DNA of 64,000 bases from Chryseobacterium sp. StRB126 (lineage in GTDB: Bacteria > Bacteroidota > Bacteroidia > Flavobacteriales > Weeksellaceae): contig NZ_AP014624.1 in assembly GCF_000829375.1 (NCBI RefSeq), positions 1,054,001 to 1,118,000 on the forward strand. Reading direction: 5' to 3'. The notes beneath the pieces were generated by a model that ran no database searches, was not told where the DNA came from, and worked only from the letters and a program-made list of their open reading frames with translations. Positions within the stretch are counted from its first letter, which is position 1. Each line of letters starts with the position of its first letter. The position numbers and the translations under genes were made by a program. Shown one piece after another: positions 37,857 through 45,270 of this stretch.

Positions 37857-38255
37857 ATGAAGCTAGAACATATCGGTATTGCCGTAAAATCTTTAGGCGT
37901 TTCTGACGAACTTTTTGCTAAATTATTAGGAAAAGAATCCTACAAACAGGAAACTGTAGAAAGGGAAGGAGTGATAACTTCCTTCTACGAAACCGGAGAA
38001 AGTAAAATTGAGCTTTTGGAAGCCAGTAATCCTGAAAGTCCCATCTCAAAATTTATTGAAAAAAAGGGTGAAGGGATCCATCACCTGGCTTTTGGAGTTG
38101 AAAACATCCTGGATGAAGTAAAAAGATTAAAAAAAGAAGGATTTCAATTTATCTCTGAAGAACCCAAAGAAGGTGCTGATAACAAATTAGTTGTGTTCCT
38201 TCATCCGAAATCTACCAATGGCGTTCTGGTAGAACTTTGCCAAGAAAAGCAATAA
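37857..38255 (+). CDS. mce: Methylmalonyl-CoA epimerase
   Basis: 132 aa VOC-fold enzyme. Metal ligands are in KLEHIGIAVKSL (His4), GEGIHHLAFGVEN (His near 74) and the final VLVELCQ (Glu near 128). It interconverts the (R) and (S) forms of methylmalonyl-CoA. It is divergent from rbfA with a 93-bp shared promoter region that carries a TACTTTTG box in the plus direction. Confidence 0.9.
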   Translation: MKLEHIGIAVKSLGVSDELFAKLLGKESYKQETVEREGVITSFYETGESKIELLEASNPESPISKFIEKKGEGIHHLAFGVENILDEVKRLKKEGFQFISEEPKEGADNKLVVFLHPKSTNGVLVELCQEKQ

Positions 38256-38260
38256 AAAAT

Positions 38261-38290
38261 TTTGTAGTGAAAGAAATTTTACTATTTTTG
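38261..38290 (+). promoter_or_regulatory. Promoter of the CAT-anticodon tRNA
   Basis: TTTG at 38261-38264, an 18-bp spacer, and TATTTTTG at 38283-38290, matching the Bacteroidota TTG / TAnnTTTG consensus. It lies 27 bp before the mature tRNA 5' end. Confidence 0.6.
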
Positions 38291-38317
38291 CAAACACAAA
38301 ATTTAACCAAGTTTTGA

Positions 38318-38391
38318 GGTCCTATAGCTCAGTTGGTTAGAGCACCTGACTCATAATCAGGTGGTCCCTGGTTCGAGCCCAGGTGGGACCA
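38318..38391 (+). tRNA. tRNA with CAT anticodon (probably Met)
   Basis: Complete cloverleaf of 74 nt. The acceptor stem GGTCCTA pairs with TGGGACC (one T-G pair), the D stem is GCTC/GAGC, the anticodon stem CCTGA/TCAGG has loop CTCATAA, and the T arm holds GGTTCGAGCC. CCA is not encoded. CAT could be elongator Met or lysidine-modified Ile2; I cannot separate these by eye. The 3' end is the integration site of the adjacent element. Confidence 0.92.
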
Positions 38392-38393
38392 CA
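38364..38393 (+). other. attL core (tRNA 3' end)
   Basis: 30 bp covering the T arm and 3' acceptor strand of the tRNA, repeated exactly at 50674-50703 in the same orientation. After one mismatch, AAAATCAA is also shared, so the duplication extends to about 39 bp. Confidence 0.85.
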
Positions 38394-38401
38394 TAAAATC
38401 A

Positions 38402-38432
38402 AGCACTTACAGAAATGTAGGTGCTTTTTTTT
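38402..38432 (+). terminator. Terminator of the CAT-anticodon tRNA transcript
   Basis: Stem AGCACTTAC / GTAGGTGCT with a 6-nt loop and an 8-T tail, 10 bp after the tRNA. The right end of the element has an analogous hairpin at 50711-50740. Confidence 0.8.
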
Positions 38433-38526
38433 GTGCTTTATTCTCTATTTCAGGGTGTTGTAATATTGTCTTAATTGCAACAGTTCAATTTAATCTATGT
38501 AATCAGATATATAGAATACTTGTTAA

Positions 38527-38570
38527 AAGGTGTCCTATTAGGTGTCCCACTTCTACTTTTTGGTGACCCA
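38527..38570 (+). promoter_or_regulatory. Candidate integrase arm-type sites, left end
   Basis: Three related 11-mers: AAGGTGTCCTA (38527-38537), TAGGTGTCCCA (38539-38549) and TTGGTGACCCA (38560-38570). A fourth, AAGGTGTTCTA, is at the right end (50585-50595). Short directly repeated sites near both ends are what tyrosine-recombinase arm domains bind; this assignment is inference. Confidence 0.4.
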
Positions 38571-38589
38571 TTTTCTAAAACTTAAATCA

Positions 38590-39798
38590 ATGAATAACAA
38601 TAAATTATCAATACTTTTTCTATTGCAAAAAGTGAAACTAAATAAACAGGGTAAGTGCCCTATAAAGTGTAGGATTACTTTTCACCAGGATAGAAAAGAG
38701 TTTTCTACTGGATTATTTGTAAATCCTAAGCAATGGGATAGTAGATTACAGAAGGCTAAACCGCCCAATCAGGAAAACAGTTTTATTAATACACAATTAG
38801 GTCTGATTAAGAATGAAATTAATCAGGCTTTTTTATTTCTGCAAGTCAATGAAGAAAACTTTGATGTAGGAGATATTTACTTACAATACAAGGGAGATGT
38901 CTCAATCAGAACCAAAACAATTCTTGAGCTTTTTAAAGAGCATAATGACAGACTTGAGAAGCTTGTAGGAAAAGAGTATTCAATTGCTACACTTTGGAAG
39001 TTTAAACAGGCAAGGGACTTAGTTAAAGGTTTTATTACGTTTTCATTTACTAAGGCAGACTATCAGTTTAAAGATTTGGATTTAAAATTTGTTCAGGATT
39101 ATGAATTTTATTTGAAAACAGAGAAGTCTTTAGCTCTTGCAACAGTAAACAAGATGATTCAAAGGTTTAGGAAAGTTGTTAAAATAGCCATCTCACAAGG
39201 AATTATAGATAGAGATCCTTTTGTAGGGTATAAGGTAAAACGTGTTAAAAAAGAGATAGTTTATTTAACAACAGAAGAATTAAAGAAACTTGAGATGTAT
39301 CAATTTAAGGCAGAAAGATTACAAACAGTAGCCGATATGTTTATTTTCTGTTGTTATACAGGACTAGCTTATAATGAAATGACTAATCTTGAGAAATCTC
39401 ATATTGTAAAGGGCTTTGATGGCAATGAATGGATTAATATGAAAAGGCTTAAAACTCAACAAACTTTATCTATTCCCCTATTGACTAAAAGTAAATTCAT
39501 CATTGAGAAATACAACAATGCACATGAAGTAAAAGTACTGCCAAGTTTCAGTAATCAGAAGTTTAATGCCTACCTTAAAGAAATAGCAGACATTGTTGGG
39601 ATAGAGAAAAGACTGACCCACCATTTAGCAAGAAGAACCTTTGCAACAACAGTATTACTCTTTAATGATGTCCCTATGGAGATAGTGTCAGAGTTGTTAG
39701 GTCATTCAAAAATTACTATTACCCAGGAGCATTATGCTAAAGTTGTAAATAAGAAAGTTAGTGAGCAAATGAATAAATTAAATTCTAAGTTGAAATGA
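38590..39798 (+). CDS. Tyrosine-type site-specific integrase
   Basis: 402 aa from ATG 38590. An earlier in-frame start at 38542 would run through the repeated arm-like sites and is less likely. An N-terminal Arm-DNA-binding region (1-90) is followed by a SAM-like core-binding domain (about 100-200) and the catalytic domain. The box II motif THHLARRTFATTVL and LLGHSKITITQEHYAKV give His, Arg, His and Tyr. At the box I position it reads CCYTGLAYNEM, with Ala where most recombinases have Arg, as in some Bacteroidota integrases. It should catalyse insertion into and excision from the tRNA. Confidence 0.92.
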   Translation: MNNNKLSILFLLQKVKLNKQGKCPIKCRITFHQDRKEFSTGLFVNPKQWDSRLQKAKPPNQENSFINTQLGLIKNEINQAFLFLQVNEENFDVGDIYLQYKGDVSIRTKTILELFKEHNDRLEKLVGKEYSIATLWKFKQARDLVKGFITFSFTKADYQFKDLDLKFVQDYEFYLKTEKSLALATVNKMIQRFRKVVKIAISQGIIDRDPFVGYKVKRVKKEIVYLTTEELKKLEMYQFKAERLQTVADMFIFCCYTGLAYNEMTNLEKSHIVKGFDGNEWINMKRLKTQQTLSIPLLTKSKFIIEKYNNAHEVKVLPSFSNQKFNAYLKEIADIVGIEKRLTHHLARRTFATTVLLFNDVPMEIVSELLGHSKITITQEHYAKVVNKKVSEQMNKLNSKLK

Positions 39799-39804
39799 TT
39801 TAAT

Positions 39805-39841
39805 ATTAACTGTGTTATAGTATTTTTATAGCACAGTTAAT
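39805..39841 (+). repeat. Inverted repeat between integrase and helicase genes
   Basis: 15-bp arms ATTAACTGTGTTATA and TATAGCACAGTTAAT (one mismatch) with a 7-bp loop, ending 7 bp before the helicase ATG. No T tract follows, so it is either an attenuator-like hairpin or a protein-binding operator. Confidence 0.6.
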
Positions 39842-39848
39842 TACAATT

Positions 39849-42335
39849 ATGAAAGGAGAATTTATAGATCCAATTAATGGAGTTGAAATTGAGTTTAAAC
39901 AAATAAATACAGATGATTTTGAAAGTAAATATTATTCTGTTGAAAAAGAAATTATAAAACCCAATAAGAAAGGATATTTAGCTGATTCCTTAAAACCAAT
40001 ATTAGATGATGAATTTGATGTTAAAAACACTGTTGTAATAAATGCAGGAGTTGGTCAAGGTAAATCAAGAACCATCATGGATAAGGTTTTAGATTATTCA
40101 ATGAGTAAAGAATATATTGTAATTATAGCAGTACCTTCTAATAATCTTATAGAACAATATGAAACAGATTGCTTAGTTAGAGGAATTGCTCCAGATAATA
40201 TCTTTAATATCATTCGTATTAATCAATATGATTTTTTAAAGAGTGAAAAGGAAATGACAAGTCATGCGATAAATTTCTTTCACGTTGATGATACTGACTT
40301 AATTAGGAAATCAAATATTTCAGATTTTAGAGTTCATATAATGACTACTAATGCATTACTAGGTAATCCTGGTGAAAACTTTATCTTCCCTGCAAGTAAA
40401 AGAATTAACTATTTTGAAAAACTTGTTGATCATTGTAACATCAATAAGAAAAAATTAATTATTGTTTTTGATGAAATTCATGATGCTATACAGAACTTTA
40501 GAGAAGAATACATCTATAAATTATGGAATTTCCAGAACTTAGTTCATAAGACATTTATCATTAGTGCAACATTCAATGAGGCATCAAAAGAAGTCATAAA
40601 ATACATCTCTGAGTTTACAGAAAAAAAAATAAAAATAATTGAATCTGAAAGGGTCATAATACCTGCAAGACAAAGTAAATTGAATTTTATCTTCAATGAT
40701 TATAAAAAAATTAATAACAATACTTTTTATAAAGAGTTAATAGTTAAATTACTTAATAGTAAAAGTACATTTGATATAATAGTATATTCAAAAAAGCAAA
40801 TTAAACAGTTAATTAAAAATGGTCCTTTATCACAGATTAAAGGAGAATTAAACTTATGCTATAGAGATGTTTTTGACTTTGAGAATGATAATGATAAAAA
40901 ATATGATCATGATGAAAAAGTTATTAATGTAGGTACAAACTTTACTACTGGAATTAATATTGAAAAAAAGGATCATATATATATTATCATTTTACCTAAA
41001 AGATTAAAAATAGATTTTGTTAATAATAGAGGTGTTTTTACCAATGGTGTCAATACAATTATACAAACATTAGCTAGGCAAAGGCTTCCAGGAGAAATTT
41101 ATATCATAATGCCTACACCATATTATATAAATGCTAAATCTCTCCCTTATGATTCTGAGATCAATACTCAGATAGTCAATTCTTTCCAAAAATATGCTAG
41201 TGGTAAAGTGGTAAGCTATTCAGATACAAATAAAGAAAAGAAGCTGTTGAATAAGGCATATAAAAAATTAACTGATTTAAATACTAAGGCATCTGAAAAC
41301 ATCCAAAATACTGAAAGAACTGGTATGAATAGTTTGGATTACCCTTCTAAAGAAAGATTTATTTTAGAGAAAGGAGAAAACTATTTAACTCAAAAGTTTT
41401 TTGATGGTGATTTGTCTACCTATACCTTCTTTGCAGCTTTAAATAATCAATTTCTAAATTGCAGAATAAATAAACTCTATAGGGATAACAAAATTATTTT
41501 TGAAAAAGGTTCTTTTTTTGAAACTATACAAGAAATGTATAATGATTATGCATTTGATGTAGTACCACCAGGGGTGGAAGGGGGGTACAAGGAAGAAAGA
41601 TATGCTGAATATTACTCTGAGTTCTATGTTTGGAATAAATTGCTAAATATGTTGCCTTCCAAGGAGTTTTATTTTGAAGGAGGTAAGCGTGATGCAACCC
41701 CTGCTGAAATAGTATTTATAAAGAGATACCTTCTCATGTTAGTTATTAGTCATGGTAAAATAGATAGGGAATTTACTTCCAGAGAACTAGGTAAAGAACT
41801 TACTCATGCATATTTAAAATCATGCATTAGATTTTCTAATATACCTCTCTTTGAGGATGAAGCTAAGTATTATACAAAAACAGAATATAATGATGACTAC
41901 CCAATTTCAATAACAGATGCTAATTTAATTCTTCACTATAAAAAATGGGATGAATATATTAACTTAATAGAAAATGAAATATTCTTGTACAAAAACAAGA
42001 GAATTCTACCAAAATTTCCAAGTACTGATTTTGTAAATAAGTTTAAAAAAGAGAAGTTTAATACAGAACTAGAAAATTTATTGACAATTGACCCAATAAT
42101 AAGTGCTGATATCATTCCATTTAAAGATACTTATTCTAATACAGTTAAAGCAAAGAGAGTAGAGTCTTTCTTCAACTTATTAATAGACTCATTTTTCAGT
42201 AAAAATATTAAAGATATACAACCTACTATTAATGGTAAAAGGGAACAAAGACATTATCGAGATATTGCTAGAATTGATTTGGCTCAATTTTATCTTAATC
42301 TTCTCTATGATAAAATACCATCAGCAATTTTATAA
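39849..42335 (+). CDS. SF2 helicase-like protein of the element
   Basis: 828 aa. Walker A is NAGVGQGKSRTIM near residue 65. The DEAH-like box is IIVFDEIHD near residue 205, motif III is IISATF near 242, and a motif VI-like segment is IIQTLARQRLPGE near 408. The C-terminal 400 residues have no motif I recognise and are rich in Lys, Asn and Asp. Such proteins in phages and islands usually serve replication as origin-binding or replicative helicases. It is the largest element gene and lies between two inverted repeats. Confidence 0.7.
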   Translation: MKGEFIDPINGVEIEFKQINTDDFESKYYSVEKEIIKPNKKGYLADSLKPILDDEFDVKNTVVINAGVGQGKSRTIMDKVLDYSMSKEYIVIIAVPSNNLIEQYETDCLVRGIAPDNIFNIIRINQYDFLKSEKEMTSHAINFFHVDDTDLIRKSNISDFRVHIMTTNALLGNPGENFIFPASKRINYFEKLVDHCNINKKKLIIVFDEIHDAIQNFREEYIYKLWNFQNLVHKTFIISATFNEASKEVIKYISEFTEKKIKIIESERVIIPARQSKLNFIFNDYKKINNNTFYKELIVKLLNSKSTFDIIVYSKKQIKQLIKNGPLSQIKGELNLCYRDVFDFENDNDKKYDHDEKVINVGTNFTTGINIEKKDHIYIIILPKRLKIDFVNNRGVFTNGVNTIIQTLARQRLPGEIYIIMPTPYYINAKSLPYDSEINTQIVNSFQKYASGKVVSYSDTNKEKKLLNKAYKKLTDLNTKASENIQNTERTGMNSLDYPSKERFILEKGENYLTQKFFDGDLSTYTFFAALNNQFLNCRINKLYRDNKIIFEKGSFFETIQEMYNDYAFDVVPPGVEGGYKEERYAEYYSEFYVWNKLLNMLPSKEFYFEGGKRDATPAEIVFIKRYLLMLVISHGKIDREFTSRELGKELTHAYLKSCIRFSNIPLFEDEAKYYTKTEYNDDYPISITDANLILHYKKWDEYINLIENEIFLYKNKRILPKFPSTDFVNKFKKEKFNTELENLLTIDPIISADIIPFKDTYSNTVKAKRVESFFNLLIDSFFSKNIKDIQPTINGKREQRHYRDIARIDLAQFYLNLLYDKIPSAIL

Positions 42336-42339
42336 AAAT

Positions 42340-42385
42340 GCACAAGTTTTCCTGAGTGTATATATTAACTGAGGAAAATCTGTGC
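42340..42385. repeat. 46-bp palindrome, copy 1
   Basis: Arms GCACAAGTTTTCCT and AGGAAAATCTGTGC, separated by an 18-bp centre that contains TATATAT. The same structure, with identical arm length, identical 18-bp spacing and an AT-rich TATATA centre, occurs at 48291-48336. It starts 4 bp after the helicase stop. Confidence 0.8.
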
Positions 42386-42397
42386 AGATTTTATCAG

Positions 42398-42428
42398 CCA
42401 ATCTTATTCATATAAGGTTGGTTTTTTT
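42398..42428 (+). terminator. Terminator after the helicase gene
   Basis: Stem CCAATCTTAT / ATAAGGTTGG (one G-T pair), 4-nt loop, seven Ts. Confidence 0.75.
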
Positions 42429-42516
42429 GTTTTCTGAAGTATACCAGGAACAGAATATTATTCATTTTCAACATTAAATAATCAATTAAAAATATTAATA
42501 ATTAAAGTTTATAACT

Positions 42517-43470
42517 ATGCAATTAAAACAATCACAAAGACAACAGGTAAAGCTCAGATTAGGTTTGTCAGGTGCATCAGGCTTTGGAAAGACCAAGTCA
42601 GCCCTATTATTAGCCTATGGTATGACAAAAGATTGGAGCAAGATTGCTGTCATTGATACAGAAAATTCCTCTGCTTCTTTATATTCAGATTTAGGAAATT
42701 ATAATGTATTGGATTTACAAGCTCCTTATAGCCCTGAAAGATACATACAGGCAATTGAACTGTGTGAAAAGTCAGGAATTTCTGTTATTATCATTGATTC
42801 TGCAAGCCATGAATGGAATGGTACTGGTGGATGTCTTGATATTCATGAGAAACTAGGTGGAAGATTTCAGGATTGGGCTAATGTCACACCAAGACATCAA
42901 GCATTTATTAATAAGATACTACAGTCAACCTGCCACATTATTACCACTACTAGGAGAAAAATAGACTATTCTTTAGATGTTGGAAGCAATGGTAAAACTC
43001 AGGTAGTAAAGCATGGAACCAAAGAAATCACCAGAGATGGTTTTGAGTATGAATTAACCATAAATTTTGAGTTAGTCAATGAAAACCATTTAGCTAAGGC
43101 AAGTAAGGATAGAACAGGACTATTTATGAACAAGCCTGAATTTATTATTACCTCTGACACAGGTAAATTAATATTGAACTGGTGTAATTCTGGAATTGCA
43201 GAAACTGCAACTGTTTCAACTGGTATGGATTCCCCTGCCAGTCCTCAAAGCTCTATCAAACCTATTACTTTTGATCCTGGTATAAATTACTTATCTAAAG
43301 ATGATATTCTAACTAAGATTAAAACCAGTAATACCATTGCAGAGCTTTTAGCTATCTATAAACAATATCCTGAATACCAGAAAGAACTAAGATCTCAATA
43401 TGAAGCCAGAAAATCATTCTTAATCAAATTATCCAACCCTCAAAACTTTTCAACCAATGGACACCATTAA
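42517..43470 (+). CDS. Sak4-like RecA-fold ATPase
   Basis: 317 aa. Walker A is GLSGASGFGKTKSALLLAYG near residue 19, the first strand end is IAVIDTENSSASLYSD (Walker A-prime acidic), and Walker B is VIIIDSASHEWNG near residue 92. This order and spacing match phage Sak4/AAA_24 proteins, which are single-strand annealing or recombination ATPases. The C-terminal 90 residues are probably a flexible tail. It ends 14 bp inside the start of the DUF3871 gene, so the two are translationally coupled. Confidence 0.75.
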   Translation: MQLKQSQRQQVKLRLGLSGASGFGKTKSALLLAYGMTKDWSKIAVIDTENSSASLYSDLGNYNVLDLQAPYSPERYIQAIELCEKSGISVIIIDSASHEWNGTGGCLDIHEKLGGRFQDWANVTPRHQAFINKILQSTCHIITTTRRKIDYSLDVGSNGKTQVVKHGTKEITRDGFEYELTINFELVNENHLAKASKDRTGLFMNKPEFIITSDTGKLILNWCNSGIAETATVSTGMDSPASPQSSIKPITFDPGINYLSKDDILTKIKTSNTIAELLAIYKQYPEYQKELRSQYEARKSFLIKLSNPQNFSTNGHH

Positions 43471-44638
43471 TAAAATCAGACCAGTTACATTAGAAGAAGC
43501 ATTTGAATTGAGACCAGCACAGAATATTAAAGAGATTTCTTTGTATGAAAGTAGAATGAACAATGGCACAGCTCATCATTCAAATCAGGATTATTTTATT
43601 CCTGGTGCTGTTTCAACTGAATTAGAACAAGATAAAGTCTGGCAAGAGTTTGATAGTTCTCTTCAAAGTATTGAAGTTCACCAGGAAAATAAATCAATAG
43701 AAGAGAAACCATATGAATACAAACCTTTCATTGAAGCAAACACACAAGAAGTCAATCTCTATCAGTTAAAGAATGATTGTATTATTCCTGTATTCTCTAA
43801 AGACAATGAAAAAAACATTGCTCATCAGGAATTTATTGATATTACACAGGACTGTATTAGTAAAGTGTTTTCTCATCAATCTTTTATGCAACCTGAAATA
43901 AGAGTTTCACATCAAATTAAAGGCAGAACTCCTGATGCTATTTATAAGAATGCAAAAGATTTATTAGATCATGAAAGAACACAGTATTTTGAAAGGATGG
44001 CATTTATTATTAGGATTCCTGGTATAACAGATTCAATTAATGGTAATGAGCTATCATTAACAGTTGGTGGAGTTAGAGCCTATAATCAGGAGAATTTATA
44101 CAATAAAAAAACTTTTGAAAAGTTTAAGTTCTTCATTGGCTTCCAAAACAAAGTGTGTTGCAACTTATGTGTTTGGAGTGATGGTTTTGTAGATGATATG
44201 AGAGTAAACTCATACCAAGAGTTGCAAAGTAAAATAATGAACACTTTGACAGAATACAATGCACAACAACATCTATTGGAAATGCAAGGGTTTTCAGACC
44301 ATTACTTAACTGAGCATCAGTTTGCTCAATTATTGGGAAGAACTAGGCTGTATCAACACATATCTAAAACTGAAAAACAGAGATTAAATATCCCTCAGTT
44401 AACTTTCAATGATAGCCAGTTAAATACAATAGCTAAAGACTACTACGAAGATGAGAGTTTTTGTAAGGCTGATAATGGAGAGATTAACCTATGGAATGTA
44501 TATAATCTCTTTACACAAGCTAATAAGAGTAGTTATATAGATACTTTCCTAGATAGGAATTTGAATGCCTTTGAATTTACTAAAGGGATTCAGAAAACAC
44601 TCAGTGATAATTCTAATTATCATTGGTTTTTGAGTTAG
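43457..44638 (+). CDS. DUF3871 family protein
   Basis: 393 aa. After a variable N-terminus (1-145), the conserved part starts at IRVSHQIKGRTPDAI. It continues through LTVGGVRAYNQENLY, FKFFIGFQNKVCCNLCVWSDG and the C-terminal NLWNVYNLFTQANKSSYID. The family is almost restricted to Bacteroidota mobile elements and has no known activity. Overlap with the Sak4-like gene suggests a joint role in element DNA metabolism. Confidence 0.8.
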   Translation: MDTINKIRPVTLEEAFELRPAQNIKEISLYESRMNNGTAHHSNQDYFIPGAVSTELEQDKVWQEFDSSLQSIEVHQENKSIEEKPYEYKPFIEANTQEVNLYQLKNDCIIPVFSKDNEKNIAHQEFIDITQDCISKVFSHQSFMQPEIRVSHQIKGRTPDAIYKNAKDLLDHERTQYFERMAFIIRIPGITDSINGNELSLTVGGVRAYNQENLYNKKTFEKFKFFIGFQNKVCCNLCVWSDGFVDDMRVNSYQELQSKIMNTLTEYNAQQHLLEMQGFSDHYLTEHQFAQLLGRTRLYQHISKTEKQRLNIPQLTFNDSQLNTIAKDYYEDESFCKADNGEINLWNVYNLFTQANKSSYIDTFLDRNLNAFEFTKGIQKTLSDNSNYHWFLS

Positions 44639-44641
44639 ATA

Positions 44642-44660
44642 GGCTACTCTTTTGAGTAGC
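44642..44660. terminator. Short convergent terminator hairpin
   Basis: GCTACTC / GAGTAGC with a 4-nt loop between the convergent DUF3871 gene and the 199-aa gene. The T tract is weak (TTATTT), so function is tentative. Confidence 0.45.
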
Positions 44661-44664
44661 TTAT

Positions 44665-45264
44665 TTACACATCCAATTCTACTCTAATGTGCTTAAGAAC
44701 TCCTATTAACCATTTTGTTACTTTCGCAGGCTCAGAAATCTTATGAATATGGGTTTCATCTTGTTGCCAATTACCTAACATAGCAAAATGGAAATTCTTA
44801 ATATCGAAAACCTCAGCTTTTGATAGTTCAAAAACCTCAAATGTTACTTGCTCCTTTTCCCCTAAAAAGTTATTAAAATTATTTGAAATTGCAACATCAG
44901 TTGTAATGTGCCAATGAGGTTGTGCATGAATTTCATCATCTCTATCATAGTCATCCCATTCTGCTCTAAATAACTGGTGCTTATTTGACTGAGCATCTGC
45001 TCCCTTAAAGACAGAGAGTGAAATAAAAGTATGATTTGAAACAAATCTAACCTCAACATACAAATAAAAATCTTCAAACCAATTTAATACAGAAACTTCA
45101 AAAATGTCATTTTTTTTTCTATTTAAAGCTTTAGAGTTTCCTTGTATCTTATATACTTTAGCACTATTTGATAAGATATTTTCTTCAAGCTTGAAAACCT
45201 GATTAGGGAAAAGGTATTTACAGCTATCATTTATATTAGTAATTAATTCCTCATGATTAATCAT
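44665..45264 (-). CDS. Unknown protein paired with the N6-methylase
   Basis: 199 aa, acidic, soluble, no signal peptide. It has a His-rich segment HAQPHWHITTD near residue 114 and a late THIHKISEPAKVTKWLIGVLKH, with an aromatic/acidic stretch RAEWDDYDRDDEIH between. I do not recognise the family. It begins 6 bp after the methylase stop on the same strand, so the two genes form one operon. In known defence systems a small unknown gene directly after a methylase is often the effector, specificity or inhibitor part, but that is inference. Confidence 0.6.
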   Translation of the reverse strand: MINHEELITNINDSCKYLFPNQVFKLEENILSNSAKVYKIQGNSKALNRKKNDIFEVSVLNWFEDFYLYVEVRFVSNHTFISLSVFKGADAQSNKHQLFRAEWDDYDRDDEIHAQPHWHITTDVAISNNFNNFLGEKEQVTFEVFELSKAEVFDIKNFHFAMLGNWQQDETHIHKISEPAKVTKWLIGVLKHIRVELDV

Positions 45265-45270
45265 AATAGT

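Noticed and set aside
38318..38391. Assignment as tRNA-Ile2 with lysidine
   Set aside because: Not rejected outright, but there is no visible feature that favours Ile2 over elongator Met, so the CAT anticodon alone is reported with Met as the likelier call.
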